Numbered from the stretch's first letter, positions 41,020-51,713 are shown. The stretch: 64,000 nucleotides of DNA from Nitriliruptoraceae bacterium (GCA_003565155.1 PXDB01000041.1:83233-147232); one strand, 5' to 3'. The notes: generated by a model not told the origin, from the letters alone. Numbers and translations are program-made.

Positions 41020-43113
41020 TCACCAGGGACGCTCGGAGCGCAGCTCCAGGCGCCGCTGGAGCAGGCGCGCCGTGGCGGTCACCTCCTCGACACTCGCGCC
41101 GTGGGCCGCGGCGGCCTCGGCGCGTGAGCGGCGTAGCCCCGAGCGGTTCTCCACAAGGCTCGCGAGCGCCGCCGCCAGCACGACCGGCTCGGCGCCGGCG
41201 TCGAGCTGCCCGGTCCTGCGCCACCAGGCGGTGAGGCAACGCACCACCAGCGGGAGCCCACCGCGTGGCTGCTCGACGCGCCAGAGCGCATCCGCGACGG
41301 GATCCAGGTCGATCGGGGGAGGGGTGGTGGCGTACAGGTGCTCGGCGATCTCCGGGCCGAGCGACCAGCGGGTCGGCAGGTGACCGTCCCAGGTCGGCAA
41401 CCCGGGCAGCAGCTCCAGCAGCGCCGGTCCCGAGGCGGTGGGCTCCCAGCGCAGGGTGAACGCCCACCCGTTGGGCCCGGCTCGCAGCTCGCCGTGTGTC
41501 GTGCAGAGCAGACCGGGTTCGGGCGCTTGCGTGAAGGCTTGGATCGTCTCCGGTGTGGCGTCGGGTGGCACGCCGATGGCCAGCAGCGGCGCCTGCTTGC
41601 CGTAGAGAAGGTGCAGGGTGGTCAGCGGTGAGTCGTCGGCGACCCGGCGGCGGTGCCAGCGCCGGCCCTGCGCTACCTCGTCCCAGAACTTGAGCGCGAT
41701 CCGGGTGCCGACCTCCTGGATCCGCTCGACCGACCGGCGATCTCTCGCGCGCGGGGAGGTGGCTGCGGTGGGGGTGGGGCGCCGTGGCCGCGTCGCGTTC
41801 GCGGTAGGTCGCCCGGCCTTGCCGGGCCGCCCGTTCGGCGAGGCGGGTGCTGCCCGGCCGGCGCGTGACGGCGCGTTGGTCGGGGACGCGCCGGTGGGCC
41901 TGCCTGTCTGGTGCTGCGCGTCGGGGTTGGAGTCGTTGGTGCCCCTGCGCGTCTGGTGGAGCGCGTCAGCGTGGGGCGGCTCGGTGGCCTCCTCGTCCGC
42001 TTCCGATGGCGGGTCGGCAGCACCGCCGGGCGTGCGCCCGGGCCGCGGCAGGCAGGTGGCGCAGCCGAGTCGTTCGCGGCCGGCGACCAGCCCCTCGGTG
42101 TGCCCGCAGTGGGGGCAGGCGACGGGGCGGAACTCCCGGGTCGCCAGCACCCACACCAGCTCGAACGGGAAGGTGGTCGCGCCCCGACGCACGCGGATGG
42201 GCAGTCTCAGTGCCGGGGTCATCACGAGGTGGAGCCGGAAGGGCTGGATCTCGACGCCTACGTGGTGGCTGTCCTCGACTTCCTGGCAGCGCCGTTCCCG
42301 TTCCGCTTGCGTCGCCTTCTCTTGGGCGTCGAGCAGGGCACGGCGCTCGGTGTCGTCGGTGGCTTCCCGGCGCCGGTGGATGGTCGCCAGCGCCTTGTCG
42401 TAGTAGGTGTGTACCCGCGCGAGCGCGTCCCGGCGGTCGTCGGCGGCGCGAGCGGACAGGGCCGTGGCCCGCAGCTCGGCACGTGCCGACAACAGCTGGT
42501 CGGCCGCACCGAGGCTGCGGGCGAGATCGACGTCGAGCACGCTGTGGCGCTGCTGCGGCTGCGCCGACCAGGACGCCGTGATGAGCGCCTCGCAGAGGGT
42601 GTCGGGGACCTCGCTGCCGGTCCGGGCGTCGACCCACACCTCGTGGCGCTCTTGGAAGCGCAGGTCCAGCGAGGCGGAGGTGGTTGCCAGCGCGCCGACC
42701 CGCAGCACCGGCAGCCAGGTCCGGGCGGCCTCGCGGTCCCGGTCGATGCGCCCGTGTTCGACGCCCACCACCTCGCGGGCGCGCTCGAACAGCTCGGAGG
42801 TGGCTGGCAGGCGGTCGGGCCACGACAGCCAGGCGGCGCCGACGTCGCCGTGGCGCAGGGTGCTCTCCGCCGCCCCGTCCAGCGCCGGATGGCCGGGTAG
42901 CAGCAGCATCGCTCCGTCCTCACGGGCGACCTCGGGGTCGGCCGTCACCACCACGGTCTCGTCGAGGCCAAGCCGCTCCTGCAACGCCGGCGGCAGCACG
43001 ACCAGGGCCTGCTCGCCCTCGTCTTCGCTGAGTGCGCCGTCGGCCTCGACGTGGCGCAGCCAGAAGTCCAGGCCCGGGTCGCGGCCGGCCGTCGGGGCCT
43101 CGCTGCGACTCAC
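41020..43113 (-). CDS. large zinc-ribbon protein of unknown function, partner of SNF2 helicase
   Basis: A 697-residue protein translated after the helicase, whose stop overlaps this ATG by 4 bp. About residues 1-330 form an unrecognised alpha/beta region with a charged helical part (REATDDTERRALLDAQEKA). A zinc ribbon follows: CPHCGHTEGLVAGRERLGC then ATC, giving C-x2-C-x15-C-x2-C. A disordered Thr/Pro/Arg-rich linker (about 365-460) joins it to a C-terminal domain ending in a helical segment rich in Arg/Glu. No nuclease, methylase or DUF1998 motif is evident. Tight coupling suggests a complex with the helicase. Function is unknown. Confidence 0.72.
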   Translation of the reverse strand: MSRSEAPTAGRDPGLDFWLRHVEADGALSEDEGEQALVVLPPALQERLGLDETVVVTADPEVAREDGAMLLLPGHPALDGAAESTLRHGDVGAAWLSWPDRLPATSELFERAREVVGVEHGRIDRDREAARTWLPVLRVGALATTSASLDLRFQERHEVWVDARTGSEVPDTLCEALITASWSAQPQQRHSVLDVDLARSLGAADQLLSARAELRATALSARAADDRRDALARVHTYYDKALATIHRRREATDDTERRALLDAQEKATQAERERRCQEVEDSHHVGVEIQPFRLHLVMTPALRLPIRVRRGATTFPFELVWVLATREFRPVACPHCGHTEGLVAGRERLGCATCLPRPGRTPGGAADPPSEADEEATEPPHADALHQTRRGTNDSNPDAQHQTGRPTGASPTNAPSRAGRAAPASPNGRPGKAGRPTANATRPRRPTPTAATSPRARDRRSVERIQEVGTRIALKFWDEVAQGRRWHRRRVADDSPLTTLHLLYGKQAPLLAIGVPPDATPETIQAFTQAPEPGLLCTTHGELRAGPNGWAFTLRWEPTASGPALLELLPGLPTWDGHLPTRWSLGPEIAEHLYATTPPPIDLDPVADALWRVEQPRGGLPLVVRCLTAWWRRTGQLDAGAEPVVLAAALASLVENRSGLRRSRAEAAAAHGASVEEVTATARLLQRRLELRSERPW

Positions 43114-44870
43114 GGACCTTCACCGTCCCCACCTGCCTCGCCGCCGACCAGCGCGTCGGTTCGCTGGCGGCTGTCGAGATGGGCGTGCCTGGCGGCGGCG
43201 AGCTCCTCGCCCAGCGACTCCACCTCCGCGTGGAACTCGTCGTCGTCGCGGCTGCCGACGTGGGCGGCATACACCCAGGACGGCAGGTCGAAGTCGTCGT
43301 CGACGCGGCCGAGGATCATGTCGAGCTCGCCGACGACCAGCTCGAAGAGGTTGATCTTGGTCTCCAGGACGGTGAGGATGCGCTCCTCGATCGTGCCGCC
43401 GCCCACGAGGTTGTAGAGCAGCACCTCGTGGGCCTGGCCGATGCGGTGGATGCGGCCGAGCCGCTGCTCGATCTGCATCGGGTTCCAGGGCAGGTCGAAG
43501 TTGACCAGCACGTGGCAGAACTGCAGGTTGCGTCCTTCGCCGGCCGCCTCGGTGGTGAGCAGCACCGGCGCCTGGTCACGGAAGGAGGCGACCGCCGCCT
43601 CCTTCGCCCGCCGAGTCAGCCCGCCGTGGTAGACGGCCGCGTCGATGCTGGCGTCGGCGAGCACGTCGTCGAGGTGGGCGAGCGTGTCGCGGTAGCCGGT
43701 GAACACGACCACCTTCTCGCCAGCGGCACGGTGGCGCTCCAGCAGCTCGAGCAGCACCTCGGCCTTGCGGGTTCCCGTGACCGTCTCGGCCCGGCGAGAA
43801 AGGTCGTCCCAGCCCAGCTTGGCGAGGGTCGGCGCGACCGCCCGCGGGCTCGATCCCGCGAGCCGCAGCGCGGCGCGCAGCGCGACCCGGCGCTGTGACG
43901 ACGCGTCGGCTCCCTCGGCCCGCACCCGGTGGCCGACCTGACGGTACAGTGCGGCCTCGTCGGGGCCGGGCTCGACGGACAGCGTGCGGGCCAGCCGGCC
44001 CGGCAGCAGGACCTCGAGATCGCTGCGGCGATGCCGCACCATGACCTCGCGCAGGCTCGCCTGCAGCGCAGCAAGGTCGCGGACCTCGCCGTCGACGGCG
44101 GCATGCCGGGCCCGGAACTCGCGGGCGGTCCCCAGATGCCCCGGTCGGACCAGGCTGACCAGCTGGAACAGGTCGTCCAGGCGGTTCTCCACCGGGGTGG
44201 CGGTCAGCAGCAGCAGGTAGCGGGTCGTCAGCGCTCGCGCGAACCGGGCCGAGGCGCTGCGCGGATTCTTCAGCCGATGAGCCTCGTCCACGATCACCAG
44301 GTCCCAGTCGCGCTCCTCCAGCGTCGCACGCAGCGGCTTGCGCCGGGCCGCCTGCAGCGACGCCAGCACGATCGGGGCGTCGTCGTCCTCCCACCCGCGA
44401 CCGGAGGCGACCACCGAGGGCAGCGCGAACTTGCGGTCGAGCTCCTCCCGCCACTGCTCCACGAGCCCGACTGGGATGACCACGAGGATGCGGCGGGCGA
44501 ACCCGCGCAGGTGCAGCTCGGAGAGCACCAGCGCGGCCTCGATGGTCTTGCCCAGGCCGACCTCGTCGGCCAGTATCCCCCGTCCCCGCATCCGCTCGAG
44601 CGCGCGACCAGCAGCACGCAGCTGGTGGTCGAAGGGCTCGAACCGCAGCCGCGGCAGGCACACGAAGCGGTCGAACCCCGGACGCGACAACACCTCCAGC
44701 GCCTGGTCGACCAGGGCCGAGCGTGTCTCGGTGACCCCGGTGCCCTCGGCGAGCCGTTCGCCGAGCCGTCGGTAGGCGTCCAGGCCGGGATCGAGGTGGG
44801 CGAGGTGGTCGGCGAACTCCTGCTGCCAGTCACCGGAGGGGCGGGCAGCGGCCTGTCCCACGCCCGTCAC
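43110..44870 (-). CDS. SNF2-family DEAD/DEAH-box helicase
   Basis: A 586-residue superfamily 2 ATPase of the RapA/SNF2 type. Motif I is DEVGLGKTIEAALVLSEL, motif II DWDLVIVDEAHRLKN (DEAH), motif III LLLLTATPVENRLDDLFQL. The C-terminal RecA domain has VVVFTGYRDTLAHL, LLTTEAAGEGRNLQFCHVLVNFD and motif VI QIEQRLGRIHRIGQ. No extra accessory domain is fused, so specificity probably comes from the coupled partner. The start is uncertain: GTG at 44870 has CGGAG upstream, while ATG at 44906 would add 12 residues. Such ATPases remodel protein-DNA complexes or occur in anti-phage systems. It heads the two-gene operon. Confidence 0.85.
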   Translation of the reverse strand: MTGVGQAAARPSGDWQQEFADHLAHLDPGLDAYRRLGERLAEGTGVTETRSALVDQALEVLSRPGFDRFVCLPRLRFEPFDHQLRAAGRALERMRGRGILADEVGLGKTIEAALVLSELHLRGFARRILVVIPVGLVEQWREELDRKFALPSVVASGRGWEDDDAPIVLASLQAARRKPLRATLEERDWDLVIVDEAHRLKNPRSASARFARALTTRYLLLLTATPVENRLDDLFQLVSLVRPGHLGTAREFRARHAAVDGEVRDLAALQASLREVMVRHRRSDLEVLLPGRLARTLSVEPGPDEAALYRQVGHRVRAEGADASSQRRVALRAALRLAGSSPRAVAPTLAKLGWDDLSRRAETVTGTRKAEVLLELLERHRAAGEKVVVFTGYRDTLAHLDDVLADASIDAAVYHGGLTRRAKEAAVASFRDQAPVLLTTEAAGEGRNLQFCHVLVNFDLPWNPMQIEQRLGRIHRIGQAHEVLLYNLVGGGTIEERILTVLETKINLFELVVGELDMILGRVDDDFDLPSWVYAAHVGSRDDDEFHAEVESLGEELAAARHAHLDSRQRTDALVGGEAGGDGEGP

Positions 44871-45038
44871 GACGGCACTCCGATCAACGGCCGAGCACCT
44901 CCACATAGCGGTTCTGCGACACGGCCCGGGGGAAGGGCGCTGGCGGCCGGCGGGCTCGAGCCGCGATCCTATGCGCTGCGGGGTGGCCCGGGCGAAGCAT
45001 GTCCCACCGCCGTGGCGCGCGGTGGCGGCATGCTGCGC

Positions 45039-45054
45039 CGCGCCGATCGGCGCG
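45039..45054. promoter_or_regulatory. 16-bp palindrome between divergent island genes
   Basis: CGCGCCGATCGGCGCG reads the same on both strands and lies between the helicase operon (leftward) and the gene at 45097 (rightward). Its position suits an operator controlling one or both. A looser dyad, CCACCGCC / GGTGGCGG, lies just upstream near 45004-45028. Confidence 0.42.
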
Positions 45055-45096
45055 CGGTGGCAGCCCTCGACTGCAACCCGGGTGTAGCGTCGGGCC

Positions 45097-45543
45097 GTGG
45101 GCACACTCCTCGAGGGGCGTTCTGACCCCGTCGTCCGGGCGATCAGCCACCTCCCGGGCGACGACACGTGCCTGCTTGAGGTCGCGGTCGACCCGCCCGG
45201 CCTGGCCGGAGGCGAGCTGCGTGTGGCCTCCGACACCCGGGTGTTCGTCCTGGGGTGGGACCCACCGCAACCCGAACAGCGCGACGCCTCGCACGTGACC
45301 GTCAACGGTGACGATGACGAGGTCGTGCTGTACCGGGCGCGCTGGGTGCTGTTGGGGGACGCGGATTACCTCGGTACGTCGGTGGCGTCCCTGCTGGGCG
45401 CCCTGGTCCGCGAAGTGGCGCCTCGCGGGGCACGACAGGAGATGACGCTGCAGGCCGGGGCCTACTCCCGCCGCGTCCATGCCGGCCACGTCGCGTCGCT
45501 GCTGCCCGCCCCCGAGGGCGACGACGACCACCTCGCGAACTAG
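45097..45543 (+). CDS. hypothetical protein
   Basis: A 148-residue protein divergent from the helicase operon. The middle has a VTVNGDDDEVVLYRARWVLLGDADYLG block and the end VAPRGARQEMTLQAGAYSRRVH, probably a small alpha/beta fold. No signal peptide, membrane helix or catalytic motif is seen. The start is the GTG at 45097. Its position suggests a partner or regulator of the helicase system, but that is inference. Confidence 0.5.
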   Translation: MGTLLEGRSDPVVRAISHLPGDDTCLLEVAVDPPGLAGGELRVASDTRVFVLGWDPPQPEQRDASHVTVNGDDDEVVLYRARWVLLGDADYLGTSVASLLGALVREVAPRGARQEMTLQAGAYSRRVHAGHVASLLPAPEGDDDHLAN

Positions 45544-45596
45544 GGATCCACGCCGTCCCCGACCAGGCCGAGCTGGCCGCCGCGGCCCGGCCGCGC

Positions 45597-45826
45597 TCGA
45601 GCTGGCAGCCAGCGACGTCATGGCCGCCCTCGGTGACCGCGAGACGGCCGAGTCCCACTACCGCGAGGCGCTCAAGCTCGCCTACAACCGGGACGACCCC
45701 GAGGAGATCGCCAGTTCGATCGAGCGGCTCGAAGAGCTGCGCGGCGTCGAGGAGCCGGCGACCTCGGCTGACAACCCTGAACCTGCCCCAGACCGGGGCC
45801 CGAGGCACTCGCCGCCAAGGTGGTGA
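45597..45826 (+). pseudogene. TPR-protein fragment
   Basis: The frame reads ELAASDVMAALGDRETAES then HYREALKLAYNRDDPEEIASSIERLEELRG, which looks like one or two tetratricopeptide helical repeats. There is no plausible start with a ribosome-binding site, and the segment before residue ELAAS is compositionally foreign. I read it as a remnant of a larger TPR gene, or conceivably a translated micro-ORF from ATG 45620. Confidence 0.4.
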
Positions 45827-45854
45827 CCGCGGCGCGGATCCGAGCGCGGCTACG

Positions 45855-46343
45855 GTGCGGCCGGGTCCGTCCTTGCCGTCCGGACCCGGCCACCTCCCGA
45901 GGACGGAAACGGCCCACGATGCCCCAACCTCGACGTCACCGGCTGCGCCGGCCGCCCGGCTCGACTCGGCCCGTGCCTGGCTGGACGCGGGTGCCACGGT
46001 GACGCTTCGGGGCTACGCGCGCCGCTACGGCGTCGACTCGTCCACCGCCGACCAGGAGCTGACCATGCTGGGGGTCGACCTGCCGGCTGGCGCCGAGCGT
46101 CGCCGGGCGGTACGCGACACCGACCAGGGACCCGATCCGGACGGGGGCCTCCCGGATGGCTGGATCGAGTGGGGCGGCCAGCTCATGTGCGTCGCCGGCT
46201 TCACCTCCGGTGGGGCCCCGTTCGGCCTGCGCGTCGACGAGTTCCCCGAGGAGGACCTTCCCGACGCGCTGCGTGAGGCCCGCCGGCTTGCCGAGTCAGA
46301 GTCCGCCGGCGGGTTCCAGGGCGAGATCGACCCACCCTTCTGA
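45855..46343 (+). CDS. conserved hypothetical protein with HTH-like segment
   Basis: Up to 162 residues. The recognisable part begins at LDSARAWLDAGATVTLRGYARRYGVDSSTADQ, a helix-turn-helix-like stretch that I have seen in actinobacterial hypothetical proteins, followed by TMLGVDLPAG. The C-terminal half (DGWIEWGGQLMCVAGFTSGG) looks like a small beta domain. The start is unclear: GTG 45855 keeps the whole conserved block but lacks a ribosome-binding site, GTG 45999 would cut into it, and an ATG at 45919 is in another frame, which may mean a frameshift. Function is unknown. Confidence 0.5.
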   Translation: MRPGPSLPSGPGHLPRTETAHDAPTSTSPAAPAARLDSARAWLDAGATVTLRGYARRYGVDSSTADQELTMLGVDLPAGAERRRAVRDTDQGPDPDGGLPDGWIEWGGQLMCVAGFTSGGAPFGLRVDEFPEEDLPDALREARRLAESESAGGFQGEIDPPF

Positions 46344-46382
46344 CGAACCGCCCTTTCGCCGGGGCCGGCACCACCCTGGGGG

Positions 46383-46928
46383 TCACGAACGCAACGGCGC
46401 CCAGTCCGGACAGGCGTCGGTCGCCTCGGCCGGCAGCTCGAGTCCCGCCCTGGCGGCCTCGTCGATCACCCAGCTCGCCAGTTCGCCAGCGGTGTCGGGA
46501 CCCGCGTAGCCCAGCACCGTGCCGTCCTCCACGTCGCGGCACCGGTACAGCCCGGTGAGCATCCCGAGCGTGATCCCGGCCGCGGCCTCCGCCATGCCCA
46601 GAGCCGCCCGTCGTCGCAGGTCGTCGACGAACGGCTGCATGGCCTCTTCGACGAGTTCGAAGGCGGCCTCGTTCACGTGCACGTACCCGCGCCCGGGTCG
46701 ACGACCGGCACGGCCGGCCAGATCGTCCAGCTCGAGATCGTCGAGCGCCCACTCGACCTCGTCAGCGACTCCCTCGGGCGGCGCGTCCTCCAGGCACTGG
46801 ACGGCGAGGTGCTCGACGTCCGCGCGCAGGCGGTGCTGCTCGTCGAGCCGGGCCGAGAGCACGCCGGCCCTCTCGATGGCGTCCAGCCGGTCGAACGGGC
46901 TGGGCGTCCGCGGGGTTCGGTGTGCCAC
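46383..46928 (-). CDS. hypothetical protein
   Basis: A 181-residue, mostly helical acidic protein. Features are FDRLDAIERAGVLSARLDEQHRLRADVEHLAVQCL at the N-terminus and RRRAALGMAEAAAGITLGMLTGLYRCRDV in the middle. The GTG at 46928 is preceded by AAGGAG at six bases, which decides the start over an upstream codon at 46967. No family is recognised. It converges on the preceding gene. Confidence 0.58.
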   Translation of the reverse strand: MAHRTPRTPSPFDRLDAIERAGVLSARLDEQHRLRADVEHLAVQCLEDAPPEGVADEVEWALDDLELDDLAGRAGRRPGRGYVHVNEAAFELVEEAMQPFVDDLRRRAALGMAEAAAGITLGMLTGLYRCRDVEDGTVLGYAGPDTAGELASWVIDEAARAGLELPAEATDACPDWAPLRS

Positions 46929-47260
46929 GGTGCGCTCCTTGGCGGGCCGGTGTCGATGACGAGCCAACAGGCGGGCACCGCCTGCCAGGTCGCAACCTCC
47001 GCATCCACGGTGACATCACTGCGTGCCGTCGACCGGCGGACTCACTTGCGATCGCGTTGATCGTCGCGGCAACCTCCCGCGACGAACTCCTGATCGATGA
47101 CCGTGTTCGGCTCGAGCGTCTGTTGTTGCCCGGGGGTCAGCTCCGCCTCGACCGTGCGACGGACCCGCCGTTCGCCGATGGCTTCTCGCCTTGGCCCGGT
47201 GTTTGACTGGCTTGGCTTGAATGGCTTGGGACGATAGCCTGGTGGCGTCAGGAGACGATC
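46929..47260. other. 332-bp intergenic region upstream of the RES toxin-antitoxin operon
   Basis: No supported gene. The last 60 bp contain the promoter of the antitoxin gene with three GGCTTG repeats (annotated separately). The rest shows nothing definable. Confidence 0.5.
47209..47240 (+). promoter_or_regulatory. promoter of the RES/Xre operon with GGCTTG repeats
   Basis: A -35 TTGGCT (47212-47217), 17-bp spacer and -10 TAGCCT (47235-47240) lie just before the antitoxin ATG at 47261. GGCTTG occurs at 47209, 47214 and 47223, overlapping the -35 and spacer. This is a natural place for the antitoxin to bind and autorepress. Confidence 0.42.
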
Positions 47261-47827
47261 ATGCCGGGAACGCTGCGCGAGCAACTGCACGGACTGATCG
47301 ACCGGGCCGTGCCCGATGATGTTCCGGCGTTGGCCGGCGATGTGACGCTGTGGGATGCGCTGTTCGCGCTGGCTGGCACCACGGACCCGGAGCAGGCCGA
47401 CCTTCTGGCGCTCGCCTTCCCTCGGCCCGCCAACAGCGAGCGCCTGGCAGAGCGGGTCGGGCCCTGTTTCCGCACCGTCCAGCTGGTCGAGCTGCTGCCC
47501 GAGGGCAGACAGCCGATCACAGACGAGGCCGTGCGGGCCCGACGACAGTCGGGCCATCTGATCGGGCTGAAGACTCGCGACCGCCGGTGGGTCTACCCGG
47601 CCTGGCAGTTTCGGACTCGGCCCGGCCGGCTGGTGGTGCGCGACGACGTCCACGAGCTGTGGGCGTTGCTGGGTGCCGATGACGACGCATGGTCGCGGGC
47701 CGCGTGGATGAGCGGTCCGCGGCGCGACCTGGACGGGCGCAGCCCGCTGGCGTGGCTGGAGACCTACGGGCTCGACGAACGGCTGCGCTCCGCGGCGCGT
47801 GACCGACGCCGCCGCGCCGCCGCGTGA
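47261..47827 (+). CDS. Xre/MbcA/ParS-type antitoxin
   Basis: A 188-residue protein with the toxin-binding (DUF2384) C-terminus: WALLGADDDAWSRAAWMSGP then RRDLDGRSPLAWLETYG, where the LxWLxTYG-like end is typical. The N-terminal half shows helices that could form the Xre-like DNA-binding part (TVQLVELLPEGRQPITDEA and VRARRQSGHLIGLKTRDRRW). It neutralises the following RES toxin. ATG 47261 has AGGAG eight bases upstream. The stop overlaps the toxin start in GTGA, the usual antitoxin-first order. Confidence 0.8.
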   Translation: MPGTLREQLHGLIDRAVPDDVPALAGDVTLWDALFALAGTTDPEQADLLALAFPRPANSERLAERVGPCFRTVQLVELLPEGRQPITDEAVRARRQSGHLIGLKTRDRRWVYPAWQFRTRPGRLVVRDDVHELWALLGADDDAWSRAAWMSGPRRDLDGRSPLAWLETYGLDERLRSAARDRRRRAAA

Positions 47828-48474
47828 GCCGCGCACAATCGTCGCTGCGGCCTCCGACCCCGATCCGGGTCGCACGCGTACCCGACCTGTCGCTCGACGG
47901 GTTCGAGGTGGCCCGGGCGGTGCGGCGCGGCCGGCCGATGTGGTGGTTCACCAACCGCAGCGACGATCCGGACGAGGCCGGGCGGTTCGACCTGAAACGT
48001 CCGAACGGCACCTGCTACCTGGCCGACGACCCGGTCGGCGCGCTGATCGAGAAGTTCGCCAGCCCCGATGACCTGGAGCCCCTCGTCACCTACGCCGACG
48101 TCGAGGCCACCCAGGTGTACGTGGGCACGGTGACCCGACCCGACTCGGTTGCCGACACCACCGACCGGGCGGCACGCATCCCCAAGGAGCTGGGCACGGT
48201 CACGCCGTACACGTTGCCGTGGGCCTGGGCCGACGCACTGCATGCCGACGGGCGTGGTGGAGTGCGAGCCTGGCTGCGCCACGATCCGGCCGCTACGACC
48301 ACGATCGGGGTGTTCGGTCCGGCGTCGTCCCCTGACGACCTGCCCGATCCCGCCGACTGGCCCGAGCCCGGTTCGCCCGAACCGGCACGGCACTGGGTGG
48401 CCTGGTTGGCCGTCGCGGTCGAGCTGTGCGATGTTCCAGCCGAGGCCGACGTACCAGTCGCCGACGAACCTTGA
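47824..48474 (+). CDS. RES-domain toxin
   Basis: A 216-residue protein with the RES NAD-degrading toxin pattern: the Arg in GRFDLKRPNGTCYLADDPVGALIEKF followed by an acidic residue matches the R...E core, and the family GxxYLAxxPxxAxxE block is clear. In studied systems RES toxins cleave NAD+ or ADP-ribosylate PRPP synthetase, halting growth. The gene overlaps its antitoxin by 4 bp. The end of the island follows about 200 bp downstream. Confidence 0.82.
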   Translation: MSRAQSSLRPPTPIRVARVPDLSLDGFEVARAVRRGRPMWWFTNRSDDPDEAGRFDLKRPNGTCYLADDPVGALIEKFASPDDLEPLVTYADVEATQVYVGTVTRPDSVADTTDRAARIPKELGTVTPYTLPWAWADALHADGRGGVRAWLRHDPAATTTIGVFGPASSPDDLPDPADWPEPGSPEPARHWVAWLAVAVELCDVPAEADVPVADEP

Positions 48475-48563
48475 GACGGCATGCGGCGGCTGGTCTGTTG
48501 CCGGAACGCCTCCTCGAGCGTGGACGAGCCCGTACGCTGGCGGCGCACGACCGTCGGATCGCG

Positions 48564-48600
48564 ACTGTGGGAATAACATCCTCCCACAGTCTTCCCACAG
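48564..48600. repeat. CTTCCCACA repeat/inverted-repeat cluster near right island end
   Basis: ACTGTGGGA (48564-48572) is inverted as TCCCACAGT (48582-48590), with a 9-bp spacer; CTTCCCACAG (48591-48600) follows as a third copy. The core TTCCCAC(A) is shared with the cluster at the left end, and each cluster lies about 80-125 bp inside its flanking direct repeat. It also lies just upstream of the regenerated DUF255 gene and could be its operator. Confidence 0.55.
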
Positions 48601-48633
48601 CCCGCCGGGGCTCGACGCCGGCCGGAGGTGGTC

Positions 48634-50685
<2,052 letters not shown>

Positions 50686-50771
50686 GGCCGGGTTAGGCTC
50701 GCCGCCTGTACACCGAGGTGGCAGGGCCGTAACGGCACGTACGGACGACACCGCGAGGAACGGGGACCACC

Positions 50772-51713
50772 GTGGAACGCGACTGGGGCCGACGCGACCC
50801 GGCCTGGCAGGGCATCACCAGCCGGATCCTGCACGTGGGCGGCACCCCCGTCCACGCTCTGACCGCACCGGGCCGCGCGGATGGACCGACCCAGCTGCTC
50901 ATCCACGGGCTCGGCGGCGCCGCGGTCAACTGGCTCGATGTGATCGGCCCGCTCCGGGACCGTGGCCCGGTGCTGGTTCCGGACCTGCCCGGTTTCGGTC
51001 GCACCCAGCCGCCCCGGGCCCGCAAGGCCCGCATCGAGCACAACCTCGCCTTCCTCCGGGCCCTGCTGCGCAGCCGCGGGGTGACCCGCGCGGAGGTCCA
51101 CGGCAACTCCATGGGTGGGATGCTGGCCACCCTGCTCGCCGCCGAGGAGCCCCGCTTCGTCTCCCGCCTGGTGCTGGTGGACCCGGCCCTGCCCGGCCCG
51201 ACCAGCCGGCTGCGGGAGCTGGACCCGATGACGCTCAAGACCTTCGCGCCCTTCGTCGTGCCGGCGATGGGCGAGCGGCTGCTCACGCGGTGGTACGAGG
51301 AGAGCAGCGCGGAGGAGCTGGTGGCCCAGAACGCCGCCTTCATCCACGTCGACGACGCCCGGATCCGCCCGGCCCTGACCGCGGCGCTGGTGGACAACGC
51401 GGCGTTCGGCAAGCGCAACCCGTGGCGGTTGGAGAGCTTCTCGGCGGCCGCTAACTCCGTGGTCCAGTTGCTGCTCAGCCGGCGTCGGCTCGACGCCGCG
51501 GTGGACGCCATCACCGCCCCGACCCTGGTCGTGTGGGGCGACGGCGACCGGCTCGTAGGTCGACGCGTGATCGAACGCACCCTGGCGCGCCGCCCCGACT
51601 TCGACCTGGTCGAGCTGCCGGGTGTCGGCCACGCGCCCATGCTGGAGGTCCCGGGCGACTACCTCGGCGCGGTGCTCGGCTGGTTGGACCGCGACACCGC
51701 CGAGGTGGCCTGA
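50772..51713 (+). CDS. alpha/beta hydrolase
   Basis: A 313-residue alpha/beta-hydrolase. Oxyanion strand LLIHGLGGAAVNW, nucleophile elbow HGNSMGGML with the Ser, and catalytic His in GVGHAPMLEVPGDY; the Asp is likely in VWGDGDRLV. A cap insertion lies between about 150 and 215. The substrate is unknown. Start GTG at 50772. Its last 55 bp overlap the 3' end of the convergent SCP2/hydrolase gene on the other strand. Confidence 0.87.
   Translation: MERDWGRRDPAWQGITSRILHVGGTPVHALTAPGRADGPTQLLIHGLGGAAVNWLDVIGPLRDRGPVLVPDLPGFGRTQPPRARKARIEHNLAFLRALLRSRGVTRAEVHGNSMGGMLATLLAAEEPRFVSRLVLVDPALPGPTSRLRELDPMTLKTFAPFVVPAMGERLLTRWYEESSAEELVAQNAAFIHVDDARIRPALTAALVDNAAFGKRNPWRLESFSAAANSVVQLLLSRRRLDAAVDAITAPTLVVWGDGDRLVGRRVIERTLARRPDFDLVELPGVGHAPMLEVPGDYLGAVLGWLDRDTAEVA

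Noticed and set aside
41020..44906. Assignment of the helicase pair to DISARM
   Set aside because: Only a SNF2 helicase resembles a DISARM component; the DUF1998, PLD and methylase genes are absent.
48475..48560. Plus-strand frame reading LLERGRARTLAAHDRRIATVG near the right island end, PIN/VapC-like
   Set aside because: Too short, no catalytic Asp context or start codon; the similarity to a PIN C-terminus is not strong enough to call.
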